Positions 17,324 to 27,852 of a stretch of 47,660 nt of DNA are shown piece by piece; positions within the stretch are counted from its first letter, which is position 1, and every line of letters starts with the position of its first letter. The DNA lies in NCBI RefSeq assembly GCF_001570485.1, contig NZ_BCTA01000046.1:1-47660 (forward strand), in the 5' to 3' direction. The notes beneath the pieces are model-generated. The model ran no database searches. It was not told the DNA's origin and saw nothing but the letters and a program-made list of their open reading frames with translations. The DNA comes from Mycolicibacterium novocastrense (GTDB lineage Bacteria; Actinomycetota; Actinomycetes; Mycobacteriales; Mycobacteriaceae). The translations under genes were made by a program, and so were the position numbers.

Positions 17324-18295
17324 TCAGTGCAGACGCCAGAGGACGACCGTCGCGAAGTGGAACGTCAGCGCCCAGAACAACATGGTGATCGCGACTGTCG
17401 CGAGGCCGCGCACATTGGTCCGTGCTGGGGGCACGTCCGGCGGCGGGCGCAGCCAGTTTCCCAGCAGCGGGTTCACGTAGTAGGGCATGACGACGAAGCT
17501 GATGATCAAGCTGGACAACAGGTTTCCGACGAGCAGGTTCAACCACAACGGCAGACGCAGTGGGGACAGGGCGATGGTGAGCAGCATGACGGTCGGATAC
17601 AGGCCGACCCACACCGCGATCGACGTCTTGAGGTCCGAGGGTGGTGGGGCCGGTCTGCCGTGCTCGTCGAAGGCGAACCAGCTGCCGAACGAATTGTCGA
17701 CGGTGCGCAGTTCGAAGTCGGAGAACCTCTCGCCCTCGGCAAGGAGGTCGCGCCGCTCCTTGGAGCCCAGCCACCGGTCGAGGTCAGCGGCGGTGTCATA
17801 GCGGTAGATGGCGGTCCACTCGTCCTGGACCTCCGGCACGGGACGGAACAGCTCGCTGCCGCGGAAGCCGGGAAAGGTGTTCTCGGCCAACCGAAGTCGC
17901 TCCTGCCACGCGAGAAAGTCGTCGACCTGATCGGCGCTGACGCGGTGGCTGACGACCGCAGTCACCAGCGCATCGTCCGGCTTGGCCCGACCGCCGACGA
18001 CCTGCTGGGTGGCCGGGCCGTCAAGGTAGTCCCGGCCCGCGCTCAGCCGGTCCTGTCGGGTAGCGCTGTTGAGCCACGCCTGCAGGTGAGCGATCGAATC
18101 GAACCGATAGACCACCACCCATTCGGGCTGAACGGCGGTGGGAGGGTCGACCTCGGCGCCGAGGAAGCCGGCATACCGGGAGGCCTCGCGGTTGAGGTCG
18201 TGCTGCCAGCGCTCGAACTTCCGCTCCTTACCGGCGCGGACCCGCTGCCCGATGATGACCGTGGCGACGGTGTCGTCGTCAGTCTTGGCGTCCAT
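17324..18295 (-). CDS. double ABM-domain protein with membrane tail
   Basis: This 323-residue protein has two successive antibiotic-biosynthesis-monooxygenase-like ferredoxin folds. The first spans about residues 8-100 (VIIGQRVRAGKERKFERWQHDL, PEWVVVYRFDS, LQAWLNS) and the second about 108-195 (VVSHRVSADQVDDFLAWQ, DEWTAIYRYDTAADLDRWLGS). Three hydrophobic segments follow (about 218-240, 246-268 and 297-318). The repeats clearly match each other. Related proteins with this layout are often annotated as antibiotic biosynthesis monooxygenase; enzymatic activity is unproven. It may be a membrane-anchored sensor or monooxygenase. The start is the ATG at 18295. Confidence 0.75.
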   Translation of the reverse strand: MDAKTDDDTVATVIIGQRVRAGKERKFERWQHDLNREASRYAGFLGAEVDPPTAVQPEWVVVYRFDSIAHLQAWLNSATRQDRLSAGRDYLDGPATQQVVGGRAKPDDALVTAVVSHRVSADQVDDFLAWQERLRLAENTFPGFRGSELFRPVPEVQDEWTAIYRYDTAADLDRWLGSKERRDLLAEGERFSDFELRTVDNSFGSWFAFDEHGRPAPPPSDLKTSIAVWVGLYPTVMLLTIALSPLRLPLWLNLLVGNLLSSLIISFVVMPYYVNPLLGNWLRPPPDVPPARTNVRGLATVAITMLFWALTFHFATVVLWRLH

Positions 18296-18357
18296 TTGGT
18301 GGACTCAGAAGACCGGCAGCGGTCGAGGTCCACGGGAAGCGTCGGCGATCATCACGG

Positions 18358-18771
18358 TCAGATCGATCGCGTGGGGTGGTACTGGCACGCCTTCCACTCG
18401 CCCCCCTCGCGCAGGAAGTCGATGTCGAAGGTCTTGGCGGTGGGCTGGTTGGCGGCAGAGAACCGCACTGTGGCGACGGCCGACACCACGGGTTGGCCCG
18501 CGACCGTCACCGCGCTGACCGAGATCCGGGTGGGACCGTCGGCCGTGCGGCTGGCGTGCCACTCGTCCTCGAACCCCGCGGCCCGGCGCATGGGTGCGCA
18601 GACGTGCTCGGCGAACGATGCGAAATCCGCGCGGTTGTAGGAGCCGTTCATTCCGGCGAGCACCGCGCGGACCTGATCCTCATCACTGGCCGCAGAAGCG
18701 GAGGCAGCCAACGCTGTCGAGGCGACCGCGCTCAGCGCGATGCCCGTGAGCACGGCGGAAAGTCGACGCAT
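18358..18771 (-). CDS. small secreted protein with NTF2/DUF4878-like domain
   Basis: This 137-residue protein has a Sec signal peptide (RRLSAVLTGIALSAVASTALAASASA, cleavage after an AxA motif near residue 27). The mature part (DEDQVRAVLAGMNGSYNRADFASFAEHVCAPM, then FDIDFLREGGEWKACQYHP) resembles the alpha-beta fold of lumazine-binding/DUF4878-like proteins. Two cysteines (in HVCAP and KACQY) could form a disulfide. The function is unknown. Its C-terminal pattern recurs in the proteins at 30769-31629 and 43993-44451. It is divergent from clpB. Confidence 0.75.
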   Translation of the reverse strand: MRRLSAVLTGIALSAVASTALAASASAASDEDQVRAVLAGMNGSYNRADFASFAEHVCAPMRRAAGFEDEWHASRTADGPTRISVSAVTVAGQPVVSAVATVRFSAANQPTAKTFDIDFLREGGEWKACQYHPTRSI

Positions 18772-18874
18772 GGAACAAGCGTCGCTGATACAGATGTGAA
18801 AACTGTGACAGCCGTGCGGCGTGTTGTTCTGCTGACGGAACATGCGACGGTAATGAGGCCGGAAATTGATTAGA

Positions 18875-18895
18875 CTTGAGCGGAACAGACTCAAG
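18875..18895. promoter_or_regulatory. HAIR operator of clpB (HspR site)
   Basis: CTTGAGC-N7-ACTCAAG differs from the HAIR consensus at one base. It lies 69 bp before the clpB GTG, and its spacer contains the start of the SigH-like -35. Confidence 0.88.
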
Positions 18896-18907
18896 ATTGA
18901 CGACGTT
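18882..18907 (+). promoter_or_regulatory. SigH/SigE-like promoter of clpB
   Basis: GGAACA (18882-18887), 16 nt, CGTT (18904-18907): the same spacing as at dnaK. The -35 lies inside the HAIR spacer, so HspR and sigma factor would compete for the same DNA. Confidence 0.65.
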
Positions 18908-18963
18908 GAAGTATCCGACAAGCATTTTTGCCAAGCTCACGTACCCAGGAAAGGGAAGGTGTC

Positions 18964-21510
<2,547 letters not shown>

Positions 21511-21524
21511 CCCGTCGTTCCGCC

Positions 21525-21585
21525 CGCGAAATTGCATTCCGGCAGCGAAATGTCGAATAGGCACCTGCTGGAATGCAATTTCGCG
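21525..21585 (+). terminator. long stem-loop after clpB
   Basis: Arms CGCGAAATTGCATTCC (21525-21540) and its exact complement (21570-21585) pair over 16 bp. In RNA the stem extends by a G-U and four more pairs to 21 bp, with a 19-nt loop. It lies 15 bp after the clpB stop. No T-run follows. It could serve clpB as a terminator or be a member of a dispersed palindromic family. Confidence 0.75.
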
Positions 21586-21650
21586 CGATCGATATCGCAA
21601 GATGCCGGGTTGTGACCAGCACGAGTTCTGGATTCGGCGCTACCTGCAAG

Positions 21651-21656
21651 TAGGCT
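21651..21656 (+). promoter_or_regulatory. -10-like TAGGCT before ttfA
   Basis: TAGGCT lies 8 nt before the ATG at 21665, consistent with a leaderless transcript separate from clpB. Confidence 0.45.
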
Positions 21657-21664
21657 AGAGCGCA

Positions 21665-22495
21665 ATGGTCCCGCTTTGGTTCACGCTGTCCGCGCTCTGC
21701 TTCGTCGGTGCGGCCGTGCTGCTGTACGTCGACATCGACCGTCGACGGGGCTTGGGGCGCCGGCGCAAGTCCTGGGCGAAGTCGCACGGCTTCGACTACG
21801 AACACGAATCGGCCGACATCGTCCAACGGTGGAAGCGCGGCGTGATGTCGACCGTCGGCGATGTGACGGCCAAGAACGTCGTCCTCGGGCAGATCCGCGG
21901 CGAGGCGGTGTTCATCTTCGACCTCGAAGACGTCGCGACGGTGATCGCCCTGCACCGCAAGGTCGGCACCAACGTCGTCGTCGACCTGCGGCTCAAGGGG
22001 ATCAAAGAGCCTCGGGAGAACGACATCTGGCTGCTCGGCGCGATCGGGCCGCGCATGGTCTACTCCACCAACCTCGATGCCGCGCGACGCGCATGCGACC
22101 GGCGGATGGTGACCTTCGCCCACACCGCGCCCGACTGCGCCGAGATCATGTGGAACGAGGAGCATTGGACGCTGGTTTCCATGCCGGTGACCAGCACGCG
22201 GGCCCAGTGGGACGAGGGGCTACGCACCGTGCGTCAGTTCAACGATCTCCTGCGTGTCCTGCCGCCGACCCCGCAGGCCATGGCGAGCCAGGGCAGCCAG
22301 GCCGCGCTGGCCCGGCGAAGCGGGTCGCCGAGCCGCCCGCTCACCCCCGCCGCCGGCCGCGGTGAGCCGGCACCGGGCATCGACGCACCGCCCCGGCCCG
22401 AGGCGCGCTACCCCCAGCAGCCGCCCCCACGGCCCGACGCGCGGCGTCAACCGCCCTCGCGCAACGGCCGGCAGTCACCGCACTACCAGCGGTAA
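21665..22495 (+). CDS. ttfA: TtfA-like trehalose monomycolate transport factor
   Basis: This 276-residue protein has one N-terminal membrane segment (LWFTLSALCFVGAAVLLYV, about 4-22), a basic RRRGLGRRRK patch, a cytosolic domain of about 170 residues, and a Pro/Arg-rich disordered tail from about 205. Its position directly after clpB and its layout match Rv0383c/MSMEG_0736, the TtfA protein reported as an MmpL3 accessory factor for trehalose monomycolate export. The identification rests on remembered synteny and topology. MmpL3 itself is not in this window. The ATG at 21665 has TAGGCT 8 nt before it. Confidence 0.75.
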   Translation: MVPLWFTLSALCFVGAAVLLYVDIDRRRGLGRRRKSWAKSHGFDYEHESADIVQRWKRGVMSTVGDVTAKNVVLGQIRGEAVFIFDLEDVATVIALHRKVGTNVVVDLRLKGIKEPRENDIWLLGAIGPRMVYSTNLDAARRACDRRMVTFAHTAPDCAEIMWNEEHWTLVSMPVTSTRAQWDEGLRTVRQFNDLLRVLPPTPQAMASQGSQAALARRSGSPSRPLTPAAGRGEPAPGIDAPPRPEARYPQQPPPRPDARRQPPSRNGRQSPHYQR

Positions 22496-22524
22496 GTGCC
22501 GCCCGGAGCTTGTGCCCGGGGAAG

Positions 22525-22530
22525 TAGCCT
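22525..22530 (+). promoter_or_regulatory. -10-like TAGCCT before the SDR gene
   Basis: TAGCCT lies 7 nt before the ATG at 22538. The hexamer position supports the inner start over the ORF start at 22496. Confidence 0.45.
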
Positions 22531-22537
22531 GAAAGCC

Positions 22538-23326
22538 ATGTCTCGCCCCGTCGCCCTGATCACCGGACCGACGTCCGGCATCGGCGCTGGCTTTGCGCGC
22601 AGGTTCGCCCGCGACGGTCACGATCTCGTGCTCGTCGCGCGCGACGCCGGCAGGCTCGAGCGCCTGGCCGCCGAACTGCGCGACGAAGGCGGTGCGGCCG
22701 TAGAGGTGCTCACCGCCGATCTCGCCGAGGCCGCCGACCGCGCGAAGGTGGCCGACCGGCTCGCCGCGGGTGTTCAGGTGCTGGTCAACAACGCCGGTTT
22801 CGGAACGTCCGGGGAGTTCTGGAGCGCGGAGTACTCCCTGTTGCAATCGCAGCTCGACGTCAACGTCACCGCCGTCATGCAGCTGACGCACGCGGCGCTG
22901 CCCCCGATGCTGGACGCCGGCCGCGGCACGGTGATCAACGTCGCCAGCGTCGCCGGTCTGCTACCCGGCCGCGGGTCGACGTATTCGGCGTCCAAGGCGT
23001 GGGTGGTCGCGTTCTCCGAGGGCCTCGCCAACGGCCTGGGCGGCACCGGGGTCGGAGTGCACGCCGTGTGTCCGGGCTTCGTCCGCACCGAGTTTCACCA
23101 GCGGGCGGGCATCGACATGGACGGCACACCGTCATGGTTCTGGCTCGAGGTCGACGATGTGGTTCGCGAGACGATGGCCCATGTCGGGGAAGGCGCGAAG
23201 AACGAGAAGGTCGTGATCATCCCCGGTGTGCAGTACAAGGTGCTCACCACCGCAGGGCGGATGGTGCCGCGAAACCTGGTGCGCGCCATGACCAAAGTCG
23301 TGGGCAGGGGCCGTGGCCGGACTTAG
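22538..23326 (+). CDS. short-chain dehydrogenase/reductase
   Basis: This 262-residue Rossmann-fold enzyme is of classical SDR type. The cofactor loop reads TGPTSGIGAGFAR (residues 9-21) with VARDAGRL suggesting NADP(H). NNAG is near 86, the active-site Ser lies in NVASVAGLLPG, and YSASK carries the catalytic Tyr and Lys near 150. VCPGFVRTEF follows. The substrate is unknown. In M. tuberculosis, as I recall, pyrE sits between the ttfA and Rv0381c homologues; here an SDR takes that place. The lipoprotein gene follows after 12 bp. Confidence 0.9.
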   Translation: MSRPVALITGPTSGIGAGFARRFARDGHDLVLVARDAGRLERLAAELRDEGGAAVEVLTADLAEAADRAKVADRLAAGVQVLVNNAGFGTSGEFWSAEYSLLQSQLDVNVTAVMQLTHAALPPMLDAGRGTVINVASVAGLLPGRGSTYSASKAWVVAFSEGLANGLGGTGVGVHAVCPGFVRTEFHQRAGIDMDGTPSWFWLEVDDVVRETMAHVGEGAKNEKVVIIPGVQYKVLTTAGRMVPRNLVRAMTKVVGRGRGRT

Positions 23327-23338
23327 GGCACTGCGTAC

Positions 23339-24237
23339 GTGCGTGCGCTGATCGCGGCGCTGACCGCGATCGTCGTCGTCGCGGCCTCGGCATGCTCCAA
23401 AGACGATGCGTCGGTTCATCCTTACGGCGCGCAGACCGCCACCATCGGCGAATCGCTTGCCACACTGGGCTGGAACATGTCGGTGTCGAACCTGCGCTTC
23501 GACGGCGACTATGTGTTGTTCGACGTCGACGCCTCACCCGCGCAGGCCGACGGGCCGCACGCCAACCCGAAGACATCCGGTTCGGCCTGTACGGGGCGCT
23601 CGCGCACCCGATCGAGGCCAACGGCATCGGAAGCTGTCGGGACGCGACCGACCTTGAGTTGCAACCACTCTCGGCACCCGCGGCCGACCGTCTCACCGGC
23701 ACGGTGTGCATAGGGCCCGCACGCGACCAGGTGCAGGTTCGCGGTGTGTACGCCTACTCGCCGCGCGACCGGACACCGGGCACCACCGTCGCCCATCCCG
23801 CGGCCTTCCCCGTCGGCCTGCCCGCGGTCAGGGACAACGACACCGGATTGTCGCTGCGCACCACGAGTTTGGATGCCTTCCGCGCCGACGGCGCCATGCT
23901 CGCCCCGGCGGCGCTGGGTGACCCGAACGCGTTCACCGGAAACGGTTACATGCTGGTCGGTCTCGAGATCAGCGGTGTGGCAGAGCAATACCGCGAGGTC
24001 TCGCAACAGCGCGGCGGACCGGCGATGGTGCTGGTCGCCCCGACGCTGCCCGCGCCGGGGCTGAGCCACGCATGCGACGTCTACGGCGCCTCGGTGTTGG
24101 TGCTTCCCGACGCCTCCCGCGATGCCGTGCAGGTCCGTGCATCGCTGTGCACGCAGGGCGAGATCAACAACGCGCTGCTGTACGCCACCGTTTCGCTCGT
24201 CGGTACCCACGCCGCGCTCTGGACGAAGGATGACTGA
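23339..24237 (+). pseudogene. lipoprotein (Rv0381c-like position) interrupted by a -1 frameshift
   Basis: The GTG at 23339 begins a lipoprotein signal (RALIAALTAIVVVAASAC, lipobox Cys near residue 19). The frame reads coherently to SPAQADGPHANP, then loses sense after the CCC at 23566-23568 and runs into a stop by 23713. The continuation EDIRFGLYGALAHPIEANGIGSCRD is in the next frame, open to the TGA at 24235-24237. Adding one C in that run joins the two into a protein of about 299 residues. The downstream part has four or more Cys. It may be a genuine null allele or a sequencing/assembly error at a C homopolymer. The function is unknown. The 3' end overlaps the methyltransferase start. Confidence 0.8.
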
Positions 24238-24889
24238 CGCAGGGGAACCCGAAGCCGCCGGCCCCACCGAATGGGGCGAGGCGCCCGGCGTCGGCCCCTG
24301 GCAGGGGACGCCGCCCGACGACCCGCGCTACGACCCGACCCTGCTCCGCGATGGAGACAGCCGCAATGTCGTCGACGCGTACCGCTACTGGACTCGCGAA
24401 GCGATCATCGCCGACATCGACACGCGCAGGCACGCCCTGCACATCGCGATCGAGAACTTCGGCAACGACGCCAACATCGGCGCGGTCGTGCGCACCGCGA
24501 ACGCGTTCGCCGTGGACACCGTGCACATCGTCGGCAGGCGACGGTGGAACCGTCGGGGCGCGATGGTGACCGACCGCTACCAACGGCTGCGCCACCACGA
24601 CACCACCGCCGCGCTGCTCGCCCACGCGGCCGACGCCGGCCTGACGGTGGTCGCCGTCGACAACGTCCCGGGGTCGGTGCGCATCGAAACCACCCCGCTG
24701 CCGCGGGACTGTCTGCTGGTCTTCGGCCAGGAAGGGCCGGGCATCACCCCCGAGGCGAGGGCCGGCGCCGCCATGACCGTGTCCATCGCCCAATTCGGCT
24801 CGACGCGAAGCATCAACGCCGGCGTCGCGGCGGGTATCGCGATGCACATCTGGATCACCCAACACGGGGACCTTTCGGCGGCCTGGTAA
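24230..24889 (+). CDS. SpoU/TrmH-family RNA 2'-O-methyltransferase
   Basis: This 219-residue protein shows the three SPOUT motifs: NFGNDANIGAVVRTANAF (motif 1, about 78-95), VFGQEGPGITPEA (motif 2) and SIAQFGSTRSINAGVAAGI (motif 3), which make the trefoil-knot SAM site. It methylates a ribose in tRNA or rRNA; the target nucleotide is not predictable. An N-terminal acidic extension of about 60 residues precedes it. The ATG at 24230 overlaps the lipoprotein stop by eight bases. It corresponds in position to Rv0380c. Confidence 0.92.
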   Translation: MTDAGEPEAAGPTEWGEAPGVGPWQGTPPDDPRYDPTLLRDGDSRNVVDAYRYWTREAIIADIDTRRHALHIAIENFGNDANIGAVVRTANAFAVDTVHIVGRRRWNRRGAMVTDRYQRLRHHDTTAALLAHAADAGLTVVAVDNVPGSVRIETTPLPRDCLLVFGQEGPGITPEARAGAAMTVSIAQFGSTRSINAGVAAGIAMHIWITQHGDLSAAW

Positions 24890-24904
24890 GGCAGGATCGA
24901 CACC

Positions 24905-26005
24905 ATGGATCAGCTCTGGGCCAACCGCGCAGCCAGCGCTGAGGCCGCAATCGCCAAGCGACACATCAGACGGTTGTGGGGCCTGCCGGGTACCCAGCTC
25001 GGCGTCGTCGCCTGGCCCGCGACCCGGCAGCACCGGCTGTTCGGAACGTGGCACTACTGGTGGCAGGCGCACCTGCTCGACAACCTCGTCGACGCCCAAC
25101 TGCGCGACCCGCAACCCGAGCGGCAAAAGGCGATCGCCCGCCAGATCCGCGCACACCGGTTGCGCAACAACTTCTCGTGGGTCAACGACTACTACGACGA
25201 CATGGCGTGGCTGGCGCTGGCACTGGAACGCGCCGCCGCGCTCGCATCGGTCGACCGGCCCAAAGCGCTGAAGAAACTCTGCGAGCAGTTCATGAACGCG
25301 TGGGTGCCCGAAGACGGTGGCGGCATCCCCTGGCGCAAACAAGATCAGTTCTTCAACGCGCCCGCCAACGGCCCGGCGGCGGTCTTCCTGGCTCGCTATG
25401 ACCGGTTGCGCCGAGCGCAGCAGATGTCGGACTGGCTCGACGAGACCCTGATCGACCCGGACACCCACCTCGTGTTCGACGGCATCAAGGGCGGCTCGCT
25501 CGTGCGCGCGCAGTACACCTACTGCCAAGGCGTGGTGCTGGGGCTGGAAACCGAACTGGCGGCGCGCACCGACGACCCCGAGCACGCCGCCCGGGTGCAC
25601 CGGTTGGTCGCCGCGGTCGCCGAACACATGGCGGTCGACGGCGTCATCAAGGGTGCCGGGGGCGGTGACGGCGGCCTGTTCAACGGCATCCTTGCCCGCT
25701 ATCTCGCGCTCGTCGCGACCACGCTGCCGCAGAACTCCGAGCACGACGCCGCGGCGCGGGACACCGCCCGCTCGCTCGTGCTCACCTCCGCCGAGGCGGC
25801 GTGGCAGAACCGCCAGGTGGTCGACGGGCTGCCGCTGTTCAGCGCATTCTGGGACCGCACCGCCGAAATGCCCACCGCTGCCGGGGAGCAGGCGCAGTTC
25901 GTCGAGGGTGCCGTCAACGCCTCCGAGGTGCCCGAGCGCGATCTGTCCGTGCAACTGGCGGGCTGGATGCTGATGGAAGCCGCCCACGCGGTGGCCGGGG
26001 AGTGA
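24905..26005 (+). CDS. glycoside hydrolase family 76-like protein
   Basis: This 366-residue (alpha/alpha)6-barrel protein carries the GH76 signature of adjacent acidic residues in WVNDYYDDMAWLALALERA (about residues 92-110), typical of the catalytic Asp pair of endo-alpha-1,6-mannanases. Other family-like regions are WHYWWQAHLLDNLVDA and YTYCQGVVLGLETELAA. No signal peptide is seen, unlike secreted mannanases, so it would act in the cytosol, perhaps on lipomannan-type intermediates, or need another route. It corresponds to Rv0365c in position. It begins 15 bp after the methyltransferase gene, and its stop overlaps the next start (GTGA). Confidence 0.88.
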   Translation: MDQLWANRAASAEAAIAKRHIRRLWGLPGTQLGVVAWPATRQHRLFGTWHYWWQAHLLDNLVDAQLRDPQPERQKAIARQIRAHRLRNNFSWVNDYYDDMAWLALALERAAALASVDRPKALKKLCEQFMNAWVPEDGGGIPWRKQDQFFNAPANGPAAVFLARYDRLRRAQQMSDWLDETLIDPDTHLVFDGIKGGSLVRAQYTYCQGVVLGLETELAARTDDPEHAARVHRLVAAVAEHMAVDGVIKGAGGGDGGLFNGILARYLALVATTLPQNSEHDAAARDTARSLVLTSAEAAWQNRQVVDGLPLFSAFWDRTAEMPTAAGEQAQFVEGAVNASEVPERDLSVQLAGWMLMEAAHAVAGE

Positions 26006-27852
26006 GCTTCGAAGCCGCCCCGCGCATCGGCCGTGTGCTGCCCGCCCGATTCAGCGCCGGCGCCAAAGCGGCCAAGACCGGGGAGAACGCCGCGGCGGGC
26101 CTGCTGCTACTCTTCACCGTCGCGGCGCTTCTGTGGGCGAATTCGCCTTGGGCGCACAGCTATTGGGCGCTGCTCGACACGCATGTCGGATTCACCTTTG
26201 CCGAGCACCGCTTCGAACTGACCGTCAAGCATCTGATCAACGACGGTCTGATGGCGTTCTTCTTCTTCATCGTCGGCCTCGAGGTCAAGCACGAGTTCGC
26301 CATCGGCGAGCTCACCGACAGGGCCAGAGCGGCGGTACCCGTGGTGGCGGCGTTCGCCGGCCTGACGGTTCCCGCCGCGATCTTCTTGTTGTTCAACCCC
26401 TCCGGGGAGGACGCACAGGCGTGGGGTGTGGTGATCTCCACCGACACCGCGTTTCTGATCGGCGCTTTGGCGATCATCAGACCGAAGTTCCCCGCCCGGC
26501 TGCGGATCTTCCTGCTCACGCTAGCCGTCGTCGACGATGTCGGCGCGCTGTGCGTGATCGCCCTGTTCTACTCCGAGCGCATCGACGTTGTGCCGCTGGT
26601 GATTTCGATGGTACTGATTGCGGCGATCGCGGTGGTGCGGTTCATGCCCGCGGGCCGGGGCCCCGCCTACGCCGCGCTCGGCTTCTCACTGTGGGTGAGC
26701 CTGTACATGGCCGGGGTGCATCCGACGCTGGCGGGCGTTGCGGTGGCTCTGCTGATTCCGGTGTTCTCGCCCGAGCGCAGCCAGGTCGAGGAGGTCGTCG
26801 CGCGTATCCGGGCGTTCCGCCAGTCGCCGAACTCCCACTATGCCCGCGAGGTGACTCGCGGTCTGCGCGATTCGATCTCGATCAACGAGCGGCTTCAGAC
26901 CAGCGTGGGCCCCTATGTGTCCTTCCTGGTGCTGCCGCTGTTCGCGTTGGTCAACGCCGGTGTCCAACTCGACGCCCAGAGCATCTCGGCGGCGTTGCGC
27001 TCCCCGCTTACATGGGGGGTGGTGGCCGGTCTGGTGGTCGGCAAGTTCATCGGTATCACCGCCGCGACGTGGATCATGCAACGCAGCGGTGTCGGCGCAC
27101 TGGCGCCCGGGCTCAGCCTGCGCCGGATCGCCGGGGGTGCCGCACTGTCCGGAATCGGCTTCACCATCTCGCTTTTCATCGTCGACATCGCGATCGACGA
27201 TCCGGTCCGTCGAGAGCAGGCCATCATCGGCGTGCTTCTCGCGTCGGTGATCGCCTTCCTCCTCGGCTGGTTGATCTTTCGGGTCACCGACCGGCTCAGC
27301 CCGCCGGACCCGGTTGGCCTCAAACTCTTGCGCCCGGTTGATCCGGACCGCGATCACATCGCGGGCGAACCCGACGCCCCGCTGACGTTGGTGGAGTACG
27401 GCGACTTCGAGTGTCCGTTCTGCAGCCGGGCGACCGGGGCCATCGAGGAGGTGCGCGAGCGCTTCGGCGGTGAGCTGCGCTACGTGTGGCGCCACCTACC
27501 GCTGGAGCGCGTCCATCCCCGCGCCTTCGACGCCGCGCGGGCCAGCGAGGCCGCCGCACTCCAGGGCAGGTTCTGGGAGATGGCCCACGAACTGTTCGCC
27601 CACCAGGACGATTTGGAGTGGTCGGATATGTACCGCTACGCCGTGGCGGCGGGTTGCGACATCGAGCGGTTCGACCAGGACGTACGGGTGCACTCGTCGA
27701 AGGTCTTCCACCACGTCCAGGACGACGCGCAGGACGCGGAGTTGATGGACCTGAACTCGACGCCGAGCTTCTTCGTCAACGGCAAGCGGCACACGGGTCC
27801 GTGGGATGCGGCCAGCCTGATCCGCGCGCTGGAGAACAGCCGAGCCCGCTAG
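26002..27852 (+). CDS. nhaA: NhaA Na+/H+ antiporter fused to a DsbA-like thioredoxin domain
   Basis: This 616-residue protein starts at a GTG overlapping the previous stop. Residues about 20-435 form an NhaA antiporter with the hallmark STDTAFLIGAL (Asp of the crossing helix), AVVDDVGALCVIALFY (Asp pair that binds the cation) and GKFIGI (conserved Lys). A DsbA-type thioredoxin fold follows at about 450-610, with the active site CPFC in EYGDFECPFCSRATG and a cis-Pro in STPSFFVNG. The fusion is a known actinobacterial arrangement. Placing the thioredoxin domain relative to the membrane depends on the number of helices. The stop shares CTAG with the convergent DedA gene. Confidence 0.92.
   Translation: MSFEAAPRIGRVLPARFSAGAKAAKTGENAAAGLLLLFTVAALLWANSPWAHSYWALLDTHVGFTFAEHRFELTVKHLINDGLMAFFFFIVGLEVKHEFAIGELTDRARAAVPVVAAFAGLTVPAAIFLLFNPSGEDAQAWGVVISTDTAFLIGALAIIRPKFPARLRIFLLTLAVVDDVGALCVIALFYSERIDVVPLVISMVLIAAIAVVRFMPAGRGPAYAALGFSLWVSLYMAGVHPTLAGVAVALLIPVFSPERSQVEEVVARIRAFRQSPNSHYAREVTRGLRDSISINERLQTSVGPYVSFLVLPLFALVNAGVQLDAQSISAALRSPLTWGVVAGLVVGKFIGITAATWIMQRSGVGALAPGLSLRRIAGGAALSGIGFTISLFIVDIAIDDPVRREQAIIGVLLASVIAFLLGWLIFRVTDRLSPPDPVGLKLLRPVDPDRDHIAGEPDAPLTLVEYGDFECPFCSRATGAIEEVRERFGGELRYVWRHLPLERVHPRAFDAARASEAAALQGRFWEMAHELFAHQDDLEWSDMYRYAVAAGCDIERFDQDVRVHSSKVFHHVQDDAQDAELMDLNSTPSFFVNGKRHTGPWDAASLIRALENSRAR

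Noticed and set aside
24164..25987. A 607-codon minus-strand frame opposite the methyltransferase and GH76 genes
   Set aside because: No recognisable domain, and the plus-strand genes have clear motifs and coupled starts.
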